A stretch of DNA of 6,351 nt, from positions 1 through 6,351 of the forward strand of contig JAMOUE010000357.1 in assembly GCA_027068235.1 (NCBI GenBank), read 5' to 3'. Within the stretch, counting starts at the first letter, position 1. Each line of letters begins with the position of its first letter. This document shows, piece after piece, positions 1 through 5,931 of this stretch. This stretch comes from Deltaproteobacteria bacterium. Lineage in GTDB: Bacteria > Desulfobacterota > Dissulfuribacteria > Dissulfuribacterales > QOAL01. A program made the translations under genes and the position numbers. The notes beneath the pieces were generated by a model. That model was not told the DNA's origin. It saw only the letters and a program-made list of their open reading frames with translations, and searched no databases.

Positions 1-189
1 AGTCTGATATTCTTGCCAAAAGACTTCAATAGTGGGAAGGATTACCCTCCACGCCTGTTTAGCCTCATACTCTCTATTTCCTGCGCACAATGCAGGCACT
101 TGCCAAAATGAAAACAGGGCTATGGTGAATAACAAGCCTGCTAACAGATTAGACAACCATCTTTTTATATAGGCCTTGGATGTTTTCAT
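1..189 (-). CDS. Exported protein of unknown function, N-terminal fragment
   Basis: The first 63 codons of a minus-strand gene that continues past the left edge of the window. Translation begins MKTSKAYIKRWLSNLL and has the layout of a Sec signal peptide. There is a basic n-region (K2, K5, K9, R10), then a hydrophobic stretch at about residues 12-29 (LSNLLAGLLFTIALFSFW). A possible signal peptidase I site lies near residues 33-37 (after VPA or after LCA). The cysteine at residue 36 is not in a proper lipobox, so a lipoprotein is less likely. The mature part seen (NREYEAKQAWRVILPTIEV) is too short to assign a family. ATG at 189 is the only ATG between the upstream in-frame TAG and the hydrophobic segment. 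No Shine-Dalgarno sequence precedes it. A terminator at 289-336 and a sigma-54-type promoter at 204-219 suggest it is transcribed separately from the branching enzyme gene. That it is a real exported protein is fairly sure; its function is unknown. Confidence 0.72.
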   Translation of the reverse strand, partial: MKTSKAYIKRWLSNLLAGLLFTIALFSFWQVPALCAGNREYEAKQAWRVILPTIEVFWQEYQT

Positions 190-203
190 AACGAAAATGC
201 CAA

Positions 204-219
204 AGCAAAGGAGATGCCA
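204..219 (-). promoter_or_regulatory. Candidate sigma-54 (-24/-12) promoter for the exported-protein gene
   Basis: On the minus strand the 16 bases read TGGCATCTCCTTTGCT. This fits the sigma-54 consensus TGGCAYR-N4-TTGCW with the invariant GG and GC correctly spaced; only the R position differs (C). The predicted start site, 12 bases beyond the GC, is near base 193, leaving a leader of only about 4 bases before the ATG at 189. That gene also lacks a Shine-Dalgarno sequence. The match is read directly from the sequence; activity is inferred. Confidence 0.5.
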
Positions 220-288
220 CTACAAAACAAGGGGGCGGTTATGTCATCTAAAAAGTGCTTTCAGCCCTGAGAAAAGTATTGGGCCATT

Positions 289-336
289 AAAAAATGAGGC
301 AGCAAAAGCCTCTTTACAGAATCCTTTGCTGCCTCA
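289..336 (-). terminator. Rho-independent terminator after the branching enzyme gene
   Basis: A perfect 12-base inverted repeat pairs TGAGGCAGCAAA (295-306) with TTTGCTGCCTCA (325-336) across an 18-base loop. Read on the minus strand, the stem is followed at once by six T residues (294-289), as in an intrinsic terminator. It lies 31 bases beyond the stop codon of the branching enzyme gene. A shorter alternative hairpin, GAGGC/GCCTC with a 7-base loop (296-312), shares the distal arm and also ends just before the T run, so either fold should terminate. Confidence 0.88.
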
Positions 337-366
337 AGGAATTATAGGGAGGTGTGAGGTCTTTTC

Positions 367-3300
367 TTATCTTGGCACAAAGACCTCTGGGTTCAACTCT
401 GGGAATATAGGGTTGGTCATTTCCATATTTTCTAAACGGCATTTATTTGTGTCAGCATCGCCAGTACGATCCCAAAAGATAGATGCCAAGATCCAGAAAC
501 GCTCCAAATCTTCGAAGAAGTATTCCTTCATCCTGTCAACAAAATGACCATTTGAGATGACAAATGGGATGTCGCTATTCATGCTTTGCAGGACTTCCCT
601 TCCAGCCTGTGCCACAATTCGCCTTGCAATATCATCGTCATAGGCCTTTTCCTTCCAATAGGTAGCCATTGCAACGAGTTCTCTTATGGCCTCATGACTG
701 TGTCTATACATCCAAGAAACCGACCCGTACATCCACTTGTCAAAGGTCCCCTTATCACCCCAGGAAGAAGGATTCAAAAAGACCTCTTGATTTCTCGGAT
801 ATCTAGAAAGGTAACTGCTTGGGGTGATCAACTCTGTCTCGTTCTGATTATAATAGAGCTTTTTTAAGAGAAAATACAAAAAGTCCGTACCCTCGAACCA
901 GTGATGACCAAAAAGCTCTGCATCATACATGGCAACTACCAGGGGCTTTTTCCAGAACCAGTCCTTAATATATTGAAAACGAAAATTGCGTGCCTCCATA
1001 AAGTGTTGGGCATGGCGGGCAGCCTTCTCAAGGGCCCACTGACGCACATAAGGCTCTTTGTAATCGTTGGTACGGGTGGTAATCCTGTTATAACGAAGAG
1101 GCCCTCCCTTGAAGTGAAAATCAAGATAGTCAGGATCACCAGGATAACCTTCTTCGCCACTCCACACCTGCTTTCCTGTCTCTGGATCTCTGGCAAAGGC
1201 CGCAACATCACTGCCCTTTAAAAATACCGGAGCATGAGTGCCAAAGACCACCGGAGAATCTGCAAGGGTAACCGCATGGGTCTCAGTAAAGAAATATCTT
1301 AGGCCTGCCTCTTGTACAAATCTTTCAATGCCTGGCACATAAGCACATTCTGGAAGCCATATTCCCCTTGGAGACATGCCAAAGGTATTCTCATAATCAA
1401 TAACTGCGGTCTCTATTTGCCCTCGAACAGATTCTGGATAGGGAGTAAAAAATGGTAAAAAGGCATGGGTAGCGCCACAAGTTGATATTTCTAGATACCC
1501 TGCATCCTGAAATTTCTTAAAGGCCTTTGTCAGATTACAGTCATACTTTAAAAAACAGTCTTTTATTTCGAGAAATCTATTCAGGTGCATCCATGCAGTG
1601 TCGTGGTACTGCATGGCCTGCCGCCTGGTTCTGTCCACCTCTGCCCTTGCCAGATGTATATGGGCATCTATGTACTTTAGAAACTCCTCTTGCAAAAAGG
1701 CGCAACGCATCATGTTGGACAAGGTAGGAGAGATATCTAGAGAAAGACGAAAATCAACTCCTTCTGACACAAGTCTTTCAAACATGAGTATTAGAGGTAC
1801 ATATGTATCCTTAACCGCCTCATGAAACCACTCGGGTGGATAACCCATGGGCTGCCAAAATCCAGACTCTCCGTAGGAAACCCTTTTTCTAATATAGGGT
1901 AAGTGTGCATGGAGATGAATGATAAGAAGGCCTATGGAATTTTCTGCCGTACCCATGAAGGATTCAAGTTTTCTATTGGAAGGATGACCCGTACTGAGAT
2001 TGACCTCCCTGAACTGGACGGGATTGTTACCAGGGCACACTCTTGCAGTCTGAATGGAATTAGACACAGGCGTTAGTTCAAGAACCTCTCCTCCTCCAGA
2101 TACGGCGACCAGTTGTACCCTGTAGACCTTGTCGGGTTGAAGGTTCATGTACCAATTATCTGTAAGGCCAAGATGCACCTCAACATCTTCATGCATCTGA
2201 TGATAAAGCATCCCTGCCCATTCGTGAAAAACCTTTATGTATGTCTTAACTGGGTTTCCACTCTTTTTTGAAAATTCCTGAAGTCTTTCAGACAGGGCAT
2301 CCTTATCAATGTGCCAATATGTAAAACCGCGCCTTTCATCTATAGGCAGAAGGACTATATGATCTGGTTTGGCAGGAACAGCGCAAAAGGTTGATGACAA
2401 AAATTCCCTGTTGACCTTTTTGTCTTTGTCTCGCACAAACAGCCTTGCCTGATACGCATTGCCATCTTTGACATTGTGAAAGAGCCAATCCGAGGCACCT
2501 GGCAAGACTATGCCTCCATACCCTTCTAACTTGGAGCTTCCAGAATCAGTAATTTTATGCAGCTCTATCTCCAGGTTTACCTGTTCCCATTCCAGGCCTT
2601 CAGGCTCCAATATCTCCTTTTCCACCCTTGACCAATCACTCTCTGTGATCTTCCACCAGGCCCGAAGCTGAACAGAATCCTCTTCCCATATCTCCCTTTT
2701 CAACTCGAAAAAGGTGGTATCAGCAGGTATATGAATAACCTCACTGAACAGCTCTCCAACTATATCCGGCTCCTGAAAGTCTAAACTGAATATAATCTTT
2801 AAAACTGTAGGATCTTCCAGGTTGGCATGGAGCGTTCCCGTCTCATCCTTTACATCTTTTTTAACCACTGCGAGATTAATCTTTTTGAGCGCACCCATGA
2901 TAAGTGCATAATCACCGGTTCCTACCCAGATCCACTCCTCTATTGGAAGGTTGCCACTATCCAATCCCTTACGAATACAGTGGACGAAAAGATCAACCTC
3001 ATCTTCCCAGCAAATCTTGAAGGCTCGTTGAACCTCGTTTTTTACCCTTTCCCAATCTATATCTGACCAGGTTAGGTGATGGCGCTGCTCGTTTTCCGAG
3101 ACAAGGCTCACCTTTGGCGTATAGTGGAAGTCTGTAGACATATAGAGCTTGAAATGTTCCTTCAAGACGAGCCTTACATTAAAATCACCACTTTCTGAAA
3201 CATAAAACTCTGTAGAGGTGAGATGGGTACACTTCTTTTCAAAAAGAGGTTCATCCTCACCTACCCTGTAGAGCTGAATCCACAAGTCCTCCATTGCCGT

Positions 3301-3429
3301 ATTTACATTTTGGAGGATATGGTCATCCCATTTTATGCAGACAAGATTACCTGCAACCTTCACATAAACATTGTCAAATTGATAATTGGTGCACCGTACA
3401 GATGGTTCCAAAGGTAGTGCTAAAGACAT
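367..3429 (-). CDS. GH57 1,4-alpha-glucan branching enzyme with long DUF4912-like N-terminal extension
   Basis: Predicted cytoplasmic glycogen branching enzyme: it cuts alpha-1,4 glucan chains and re-joins them as alpha-1,6 branches. The catalytic GH57 domain covers about residues 498-890 and shows the family's conserved regions: HLHAHLPY (505-512), GATHAFLP (652-659), WLPECAY (691-697) with predicted nucleophile E694, and AMYDAELFGHHWFEG (833-847) with predicted acid/base D836. The stretch QVWSGEEGYPGDP (754-766) is typical of branching enzymes rather than GH57 amylases. The helical C-terminal domain (about 905-990, DUF1957/BE_C type) contains SDIPFVISNG. Known GH57 branching enzymes are usually about 520-680 residues. 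This one has some 490 extra N-terminal residues that appear to be four divergent DUF4912-like modules. The start ATG is preceded by GAGGAA (3441-3446) with an 11-base spacer. The gene has its own promoter and terminator, so it is probably monocistronic, though read-through from the upstream synthase gene is possible. The enzyme class is secure; the role of the N-terminal half is unknown. Confidence 0.93.
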   Translation of the reverse strand: MSLALPLEPSVRCTNYQFDNVYVKVAGNLVCIKWDDHILQNVNTAMEDLWIQLYRVGEDEPLFEKKCTHLTSTEFYVSESGDFNVRLVLKEHFKLYMSTDFHYTPKVSLVSENEQRHHLTWSDIDWERVKNEVQRAFKICWEDEVDLFVHCIRKGLDSGNLPIEEWIWVGTGDYALIMGALKKINLAVVKKDVKDETGTLHANLEDPTVLKIIFSLDFQEPDIVGELFSEVIHIPADTTFFELKREIWEEDSVQLRAWWKITESDWSRVEKEILEPEGLEWEQVNLEIELHKITDSGSSKLEGYGGIVLPGASDWLFHNVKDGNAYQARLFVRDKDKKVNREFLSSTFCAVPAKPDHIVLLPIDERRGFTYWHIDKDALSERLQEFSKKSGNPVKTYIKVFHEWAGMLYHQMHEDVEVHLGLTDNWYMNLQPDKVYRVQLVAVSGGGEVLELTPVSNSIQTARVCPGNNPVQFREVNLSTGHPSNRKLESFMGTAENSIGLLIIHLHAHLPYIRKRVSYGESGFWQPMGYPPEWFHEAVKDTYVPLILMFERLVSEGVDFRLSLDISPTLSNMMRCAFLQEEFLKYIDAHIHLARAEVDRTRRQAMQYHDTAWMHLNRFLEIKDCFLKYDCNLTKAFKKFQDAGYLEISTCGATHAFLPFFTPYPESVRGQIETAVIDYENTFGMSPRGIWLPECAYVPGIERFVQEAGLRYFFTETHAVTLADSPVVFGTHAPVFLKGSDVAAFARDPETGKQVWSGEEGYPGDPDYLDFHFKGGPLRYNRITTRTNDYKEPYVRQWALEKAARHAQHFMEARNFRFQYIKDWFWKKPLVVAMYDAELFGHHWFEGTDFLYFLLKKLYYNQNETELITPSSYLSRYPRNQEVFLNPSSWGDKGTFDKWMYGSVSWMYRHSHEAIRELVAMATYWKEKAYDDDIARRIVAQAGREVLQSMNSDIPFVISNGHFVDRMKEYFFEDLERFWILASIFWDRTGDADTNKCRLENMEMTNPIFPELNPEVFVPR
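2041..3366 (-). repeat. Four divergent protein repeats (DUF4912-like) in the branching enzyme N-terminus
   Basis: Residues about 22-463 of the branching enzyme can be split into four modules of the same plan: a strand ending in Trp, a helix, a strand of alternating hydrophobic residues, a W/F...V/L..G..Y turn, and a closing strand. Anchors are W34, W121, W258/W259 and W372. Modules 2 and 3 are clearest: DWERVKNEV (125-133) aligns with DWSRVEKEI (265-273), and VDLFVHCIRKGLDSG (146-160) with VNLEIELHKITDSG. Modules 3 and 4 share WLFHNVKDGNAYQARL (315-330) versus WYMNLQPDKVYRVQL (426-440). They resemble the DUF4912 family, a beta-rich domain of unproven function. The repeats are at protein level only, with no DNA identity. 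The end of module 2 (about 200-240) is unclear. Confidence 0.6.
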
Positions 3430-3440
3430 AATCTATATTG

Positions 3441-3446
3441 TTCCTC
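3441..3446 (-). promoter_or_regulatory. Ribosome binding site of the branching enzyme gene
   Basis: GAGGAA on the minus strand, 11 bases before the ATG at 3429. The spacer is somewhat long, but this is the only purine-rich Shine-Dalgarno match near this start. Confidence 0.6.
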
Positions 3447-3489
3447 AATTAATGTTGAAATCTCAACCAGGTAAGATGGTAATGGAGTT

Positions 3490-3518
3490 AATATGCTTTC
3501 CAATCTCGTTAAGGTCAA
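3490..3518 (-). promoter_or_regulatory. Sigma-70-type promoter for the branching enzyme gene
   Basis: On the minus strand, TTGACC (3518-3513, five of six matches to the -35 consensus) is followed after 17 bases by CATATT (3495-3490, four of six to the -10). Transcription would begin near 3483, giving a leader of about 54 bases that contains the Shine-Dalgarno site. The rest of the 207-base gap between the two minus-strand genes is AT-rich. I see no convincing GC-rich terminator after the synthase gene there. Confidence 0.55.
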
Positions 3519-3636
3519 TATAAATATACAAATTTCAGTCAAAAACAAAAAGAAACGTCATCTTTTCAATATTTCATGTCTGTTTGGGTAGCCTTTATAC
3601 AATAAGATTTTGTTTGCATTAGAAAAATTTTGCCAC

Positions 3637-4350
3637 TTATAACTTGCTCATGTTAGTAGCTTGAAATATATCAAAGGGATAATAATCCGGCACAGGACAA
3701 ACAAGTGACATGGATTCCTTCAATGTAGGATGAGTAACGGTCATCTTACACGAATGAAGTGCAATTCCCCTTCCTTCAAGGATTAACTCTTTAGAGCCAT
3801 ATTTTATATCTCCAAGTATGGGGGAGCCAAGAACCTGTGCTGTATGAACCCGAAGTTGGTGGGATCGTCCTGTTGCTGGTGAAAGAAGTAAAAGCCCCAG
3901 ATCACCACTATTTTCCAAAGCCTTCCAGTTGGTAACAGAGAACTTGGCCCCTATCTCCTTTGGAGCCACTACCCTAACTGTGTTTCTTCTCCTGTCTTTT
4001 TTAAGATGTGTCTCTATGACGCCGCTTTTCTTATTGGGCTTAGGAGATACAACTGCAAGGTACTCCTTGTGGATAAGGCGCCTTCTCATTTGATCTGAAA
4101 GACGAGATGCCGCCTTTGAGGTCCTTGCAAAAAGGACAAGGCCTGAAACCGGTCTGTCTATCCTGTGGATGACTGCCAAAAAGACATTTCCAGGCTTTTT
4201 TCGTGTCTTTTTGATATAGTCCTTGCCCCAATCCAGCAAAGAATAATCACCAGACGAATCTGGAACAACCGCCATTCCAGCAGGTTTGTAAAGGGCAAAC
4301 AGATGATTGTCTTCAAAAATTACAAATGGTGTTTCCACAGTGCCACTCAC
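3637..4350 (-). CDS. RluA-family RNA pseudouridine synthase
   Basis: Predicted to isomerise specific uridines to pseudouridine in rRNA or tRNA in the cytoplasm. The 237-residue protein has the family landmarks in order: EDNHLFALYKPAG (13-25), the catalytic loop HRIDRPVSGLVLFA (62-75) with catalytic D65, KEYLAVV (95-101) with the conserved Tyr, GRSHQLRVH (161-169), PILGDIKYG (177-185) and IALHS (196-200). There is no N-terminal S4 RNA-binding domain, so it is a compact form like RluA or TruC rather than RluC/RluD. The target base cannot be assigned. The start is GTG at 4350; a second in-frame GTG at 4338 would also keep the whole domain. Neither has a clear Shine-Dalgarno sequence, and the upstream in-frame stop at 4366-4368 excludes a longer protein in this frame. 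It lies 207 bases upstream of the branching enzyme gene and is divergent from the kinase gene. Family is certain; specificity is not. Confidence 0.92.
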   Translation of the reverse strand: MSGTVETPFVIFEDNHLFALYKPAGMAVVPDSSGDYSLLDWGKDYIKKTRKKPGNVFLAVIHRIDRPVSGLVLFARTSKAASRLSDQMRRRLIHKEYLAVVSPKPNKKSGVIETHLKKDRRRNTVRVVAPKEIGAKFSVTNWKALENSGDLGLLLLSPATGRSHQLRVHTAQVLGSPILGDIKYGSKELILEGRGIALHSCKMTVTHPTLKESMSLVCPVPDYYPFDIFQATNMSKL

Positions 4351-4383
4351 AAAAAAACCATAATATCAATGCCATTTATTTTT

Positions 4384-4411
4384 CTATTTAGGAGTGTTAA
4401 GCTCTAAATAG
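4384..4411. repeat. Imperfect inverted repeat in the divergent intergenic region
   Basis: CTATTTA-g-GAG (4384-4394) pairs with CTCTAAATAG (4402-4411) across a 7-base loop, giving ten base pairs with one bulged G. It lies between the divergently transcribed pseudouridine synthase and histidine kinase genes, about 33 bases from the first start codon and 50 from the second. There is no adjacent T run, so it is not an obvious terminator. It could be a regulator binding site or a leader hairpin. I found no convincing sigma-70 or sigma-54 promoter for either gene in this 111-base gap. Confidence 0.45.
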
Positions 4412-4448
4412 CCTTCAACTAATTTGTACTCCAAAAATGCCTACTGTA

Positions 4449-4454
4449 AAGGGA
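4449..4454 (+). promoter_or_regulatory. Ribosome binding site of the histidine kinase gene
   Basis: AAGGGA seven bases before the ATG at 4462, supporting that start over later in-frame codons, which would begin to erode the first membrane segment. Confidence 0.6.
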
Positions 4455-4461
4455 ATCCAAA

Positions 4462-5931
4462 ATGTTTGAAATTATTCCAAGACATATAAAGGATAGATTT
4501 GGCATAAAATGCTATCTCAGATCCCTTAAGGTAAAGCTTATCTACAGCTTTGCCATTGTCTTTCTCATAACGGCCTTTTCCTCCATAGCCTCCATCTTTG
4601 CTATATCTAGGGTGGAGCACAAGATGGAACTAATGGAGATTATGGAGGTTATCACCCAAGATATACTTCTTGTTAGACAAAAGGAAAAAAACTTCTTGCT
4701 TTATGGCAACCTTCAGGAGTTAGCAGATGCCAAAAACCTTCTAGCAGACATAAGAAAGAGGATTGCCAAACTAGACCCTGTTTACATGAAGGACTTTAAA
4801 AATATCAATGCCAAGATGAACTCCTATGAAGAGATCATCAACCAATTTCTGGCAGATAAGCTGGAAGGAAGGGAGGAAAATGACTTAAAGGCCTCTTTGC
4901 GCGAGTCGGGACATAAACTTATGACTGTAGTCATAAACCATGCAAACACCCTTAAGGACAAACTTGAGACCGAGGTCTTAAAATATAAGGAGATGTCATT
5001 TTTACTCCTGTGGGTAGCCATTCCAATCGGGCTGCTACTTTGTCTCTTTTTGGCCGAATGGATACTCCAACCCATAGAGTACGTTAGAAAGCAAGCCATA
5101 AATGTTATGAGCGGCAAGATCAAAGCCATACCTCTGGAACCGGTTGCCAACAAATGCCTTGAATGCGATGGTCTTGTACGCTCCATCAATAAGATGCTGG
5201 ATACCATTGAATCCAAACAGCAACAGCTTATACAATCAGAAAAGCTTGCCGCAATCGGGAAGGTAACGGCTGGCATTGCCCATGAGATAAACAATCCCCT
5301 TAACAACATAAGCCTAACTGCAGAAGTACTCCTTGAAGATATGGAAGACATGACCTGTGACGAACGGCGTGAGATGATAAACGACATACTCGTGCAGGCA
5401 GAAAGGGCAAGGGATATTGTGCACCATCTGCTCCAATTTTCCAGGATGAAAAAGTCCACCCTTCGCGAAAAGGTTGACTTGGCAGAACTGGTAGAAAACA
5501 CCCTTGCACTTTTGAAAAATGAGCTAAAAATCACGCATACCAAGGTAAAAACCTCCATAGATAAGGGAATAGCAATCATTTTTGGTAATCCCAACCAGTT
5601 GCAACAGGTGCTTGTTAATATTATCCTAAATGCTATCCAGGCAATGGGAGAGGGTGGAAGCCTGGAGATTTGGCTCAATGTGGATAGGGACAAGAAAAAG
5701 GCCTCCATATCCGTGAAGGATAATGGGCCAGGCATCCCCGAAGAGATCCTCACCCATATCCTTGAACCTTTCTACACCACTAAAAAGGACGGAACCGGCC
5801 TGGGACTTTCTGTAAGTTATGGAATAATTAAAGAACACAATGGAGAAATTCATATAGATAGCCAAAAGGGCAAGGGTACCACTGTCACCATTGAGTTACC
5901 CCTTATTGAAGAAGAGGATAAAACCAATTGA
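4462..5931 (+). CDS. Membrane sensor histidine kinase, NtrB-like catalytic core
   Basis: Inner-membrane kinase that should autophosphorylate on His and pass the phosphate to the regulator encoded just downstream. Domains in order of the 489 residues: short cytoplasmic tail; membrane helix at about 26-48; periplasmic, mostly helical sensor at about 49-177; second membrane helix at about 179-200; HAMP-like linker at 200-252; dimerisation/phosphoacceptor helix with AHEINNPLNN and predicted phosphorylated H274; ATPase domain with N box NIILNAIQAM (386-395), G1 DNGPGIP (420-426), F box EPFYTTK (435-441) and G2 GTGLGLS (444-450). The sensor contains VRQKEKNFLLYGN (71-83), which resembles the R..EK.FLL signature of HBM-type helical-bundle sensors; the ligand is unknown. 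The HAMP-like linker carries an unusual CLEC (232-235). The kinase core is complete, with all catalytic motifs intact. The gene overlaps the next one by four bases. Kinase identity is certain; the signal is not known. Confidence 0.95.
   Translation: MFEIIPRHIKDRFGIKCYLRSLKVKLIYSFAIVFLITAFSSIASIFAISRVEHKMELMEIMEVITQDILLVRQKEKNFLLYGNLQELADAKNLLADIRKRIAKLDPVYMKDFKNINAKMNSYEEIINQFLADKLEGREENDLKASLRESGHKLMTVVINHANTLKDKLETEVLKYKEMSFLLLWVAIPIGLLLCLFLAEWILQPIEYVRKQAINVMSGKIKAIPLEPVANKCLECDGLVRSINKMLDTIESKQQQLIQSEKLAAIGKVTAGIAHEINNPLNNISLTAEVLLEDMEDMTCDERREMINDILVQAERARDIVHHLLQFSRMKKSTLREKVDLAELVENTLALLKNELKITHTKVKTSIDKGIAIIFGNPNQLQQVLVNIILNAIQAMGEGGSLEIWLNVDRDKKKASISVKDNGPGIPEEILTHILEPFYTTKKDGTGLGLSVSYGIIKEHNGEIHIDSQKGKGTTVTIELPLIEEEDKTN
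5914..5918 (+). promoter_or_regulatory. Ribosome binding site deciding the TTG start of the response regulator
   Basis: GAGGA inside the last codons of the kinase gene, nine bases before TTG at 5928. It supports that TTG as the regulator's start. Confidence 0.6.

Noticed and set aside
246..277. Possible hairpin around CTTTCAGCCCTGAGAAAG near the left-edge gene
   Set aside because: The arms do not pair without a two-base gap and the loop is only about two bases, so it is not a credible structure.
176..547. Open plus-strand frame of 123 codons opposite the intergenic region and the end of the branching enzyme gene
   Set aside because: It overlaps the terminator and the conserved C-terminus of a secure gene on the other strand, and its product has no recognisable domain or composition.
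3541..3575. AT-rich AAAAGA...TCTTTT pairing followed by T-rich sequence on the minus strand
   Set aside because: The stem is short and made almost only of A-T pairs, too weak to call a terminator.
3618..3636. TGGCAAAATTTTTC just after the synthase stop codon on the minus strand, first taken as a sigma-54 promoter or a terminator
   Set aside because: The GC element is missing at the required distance, and no GC-rich stem precedes the T run.
4824..5753. Long (309-codon) minus-strand frame inside the histidine kinase gene
   Set aside because: It is antisense to the kinase domain, whose motifs are all intact on the plus strand. The predicted product is Ser-rich and low-complexity, as expected from a reverse-frame shadow.
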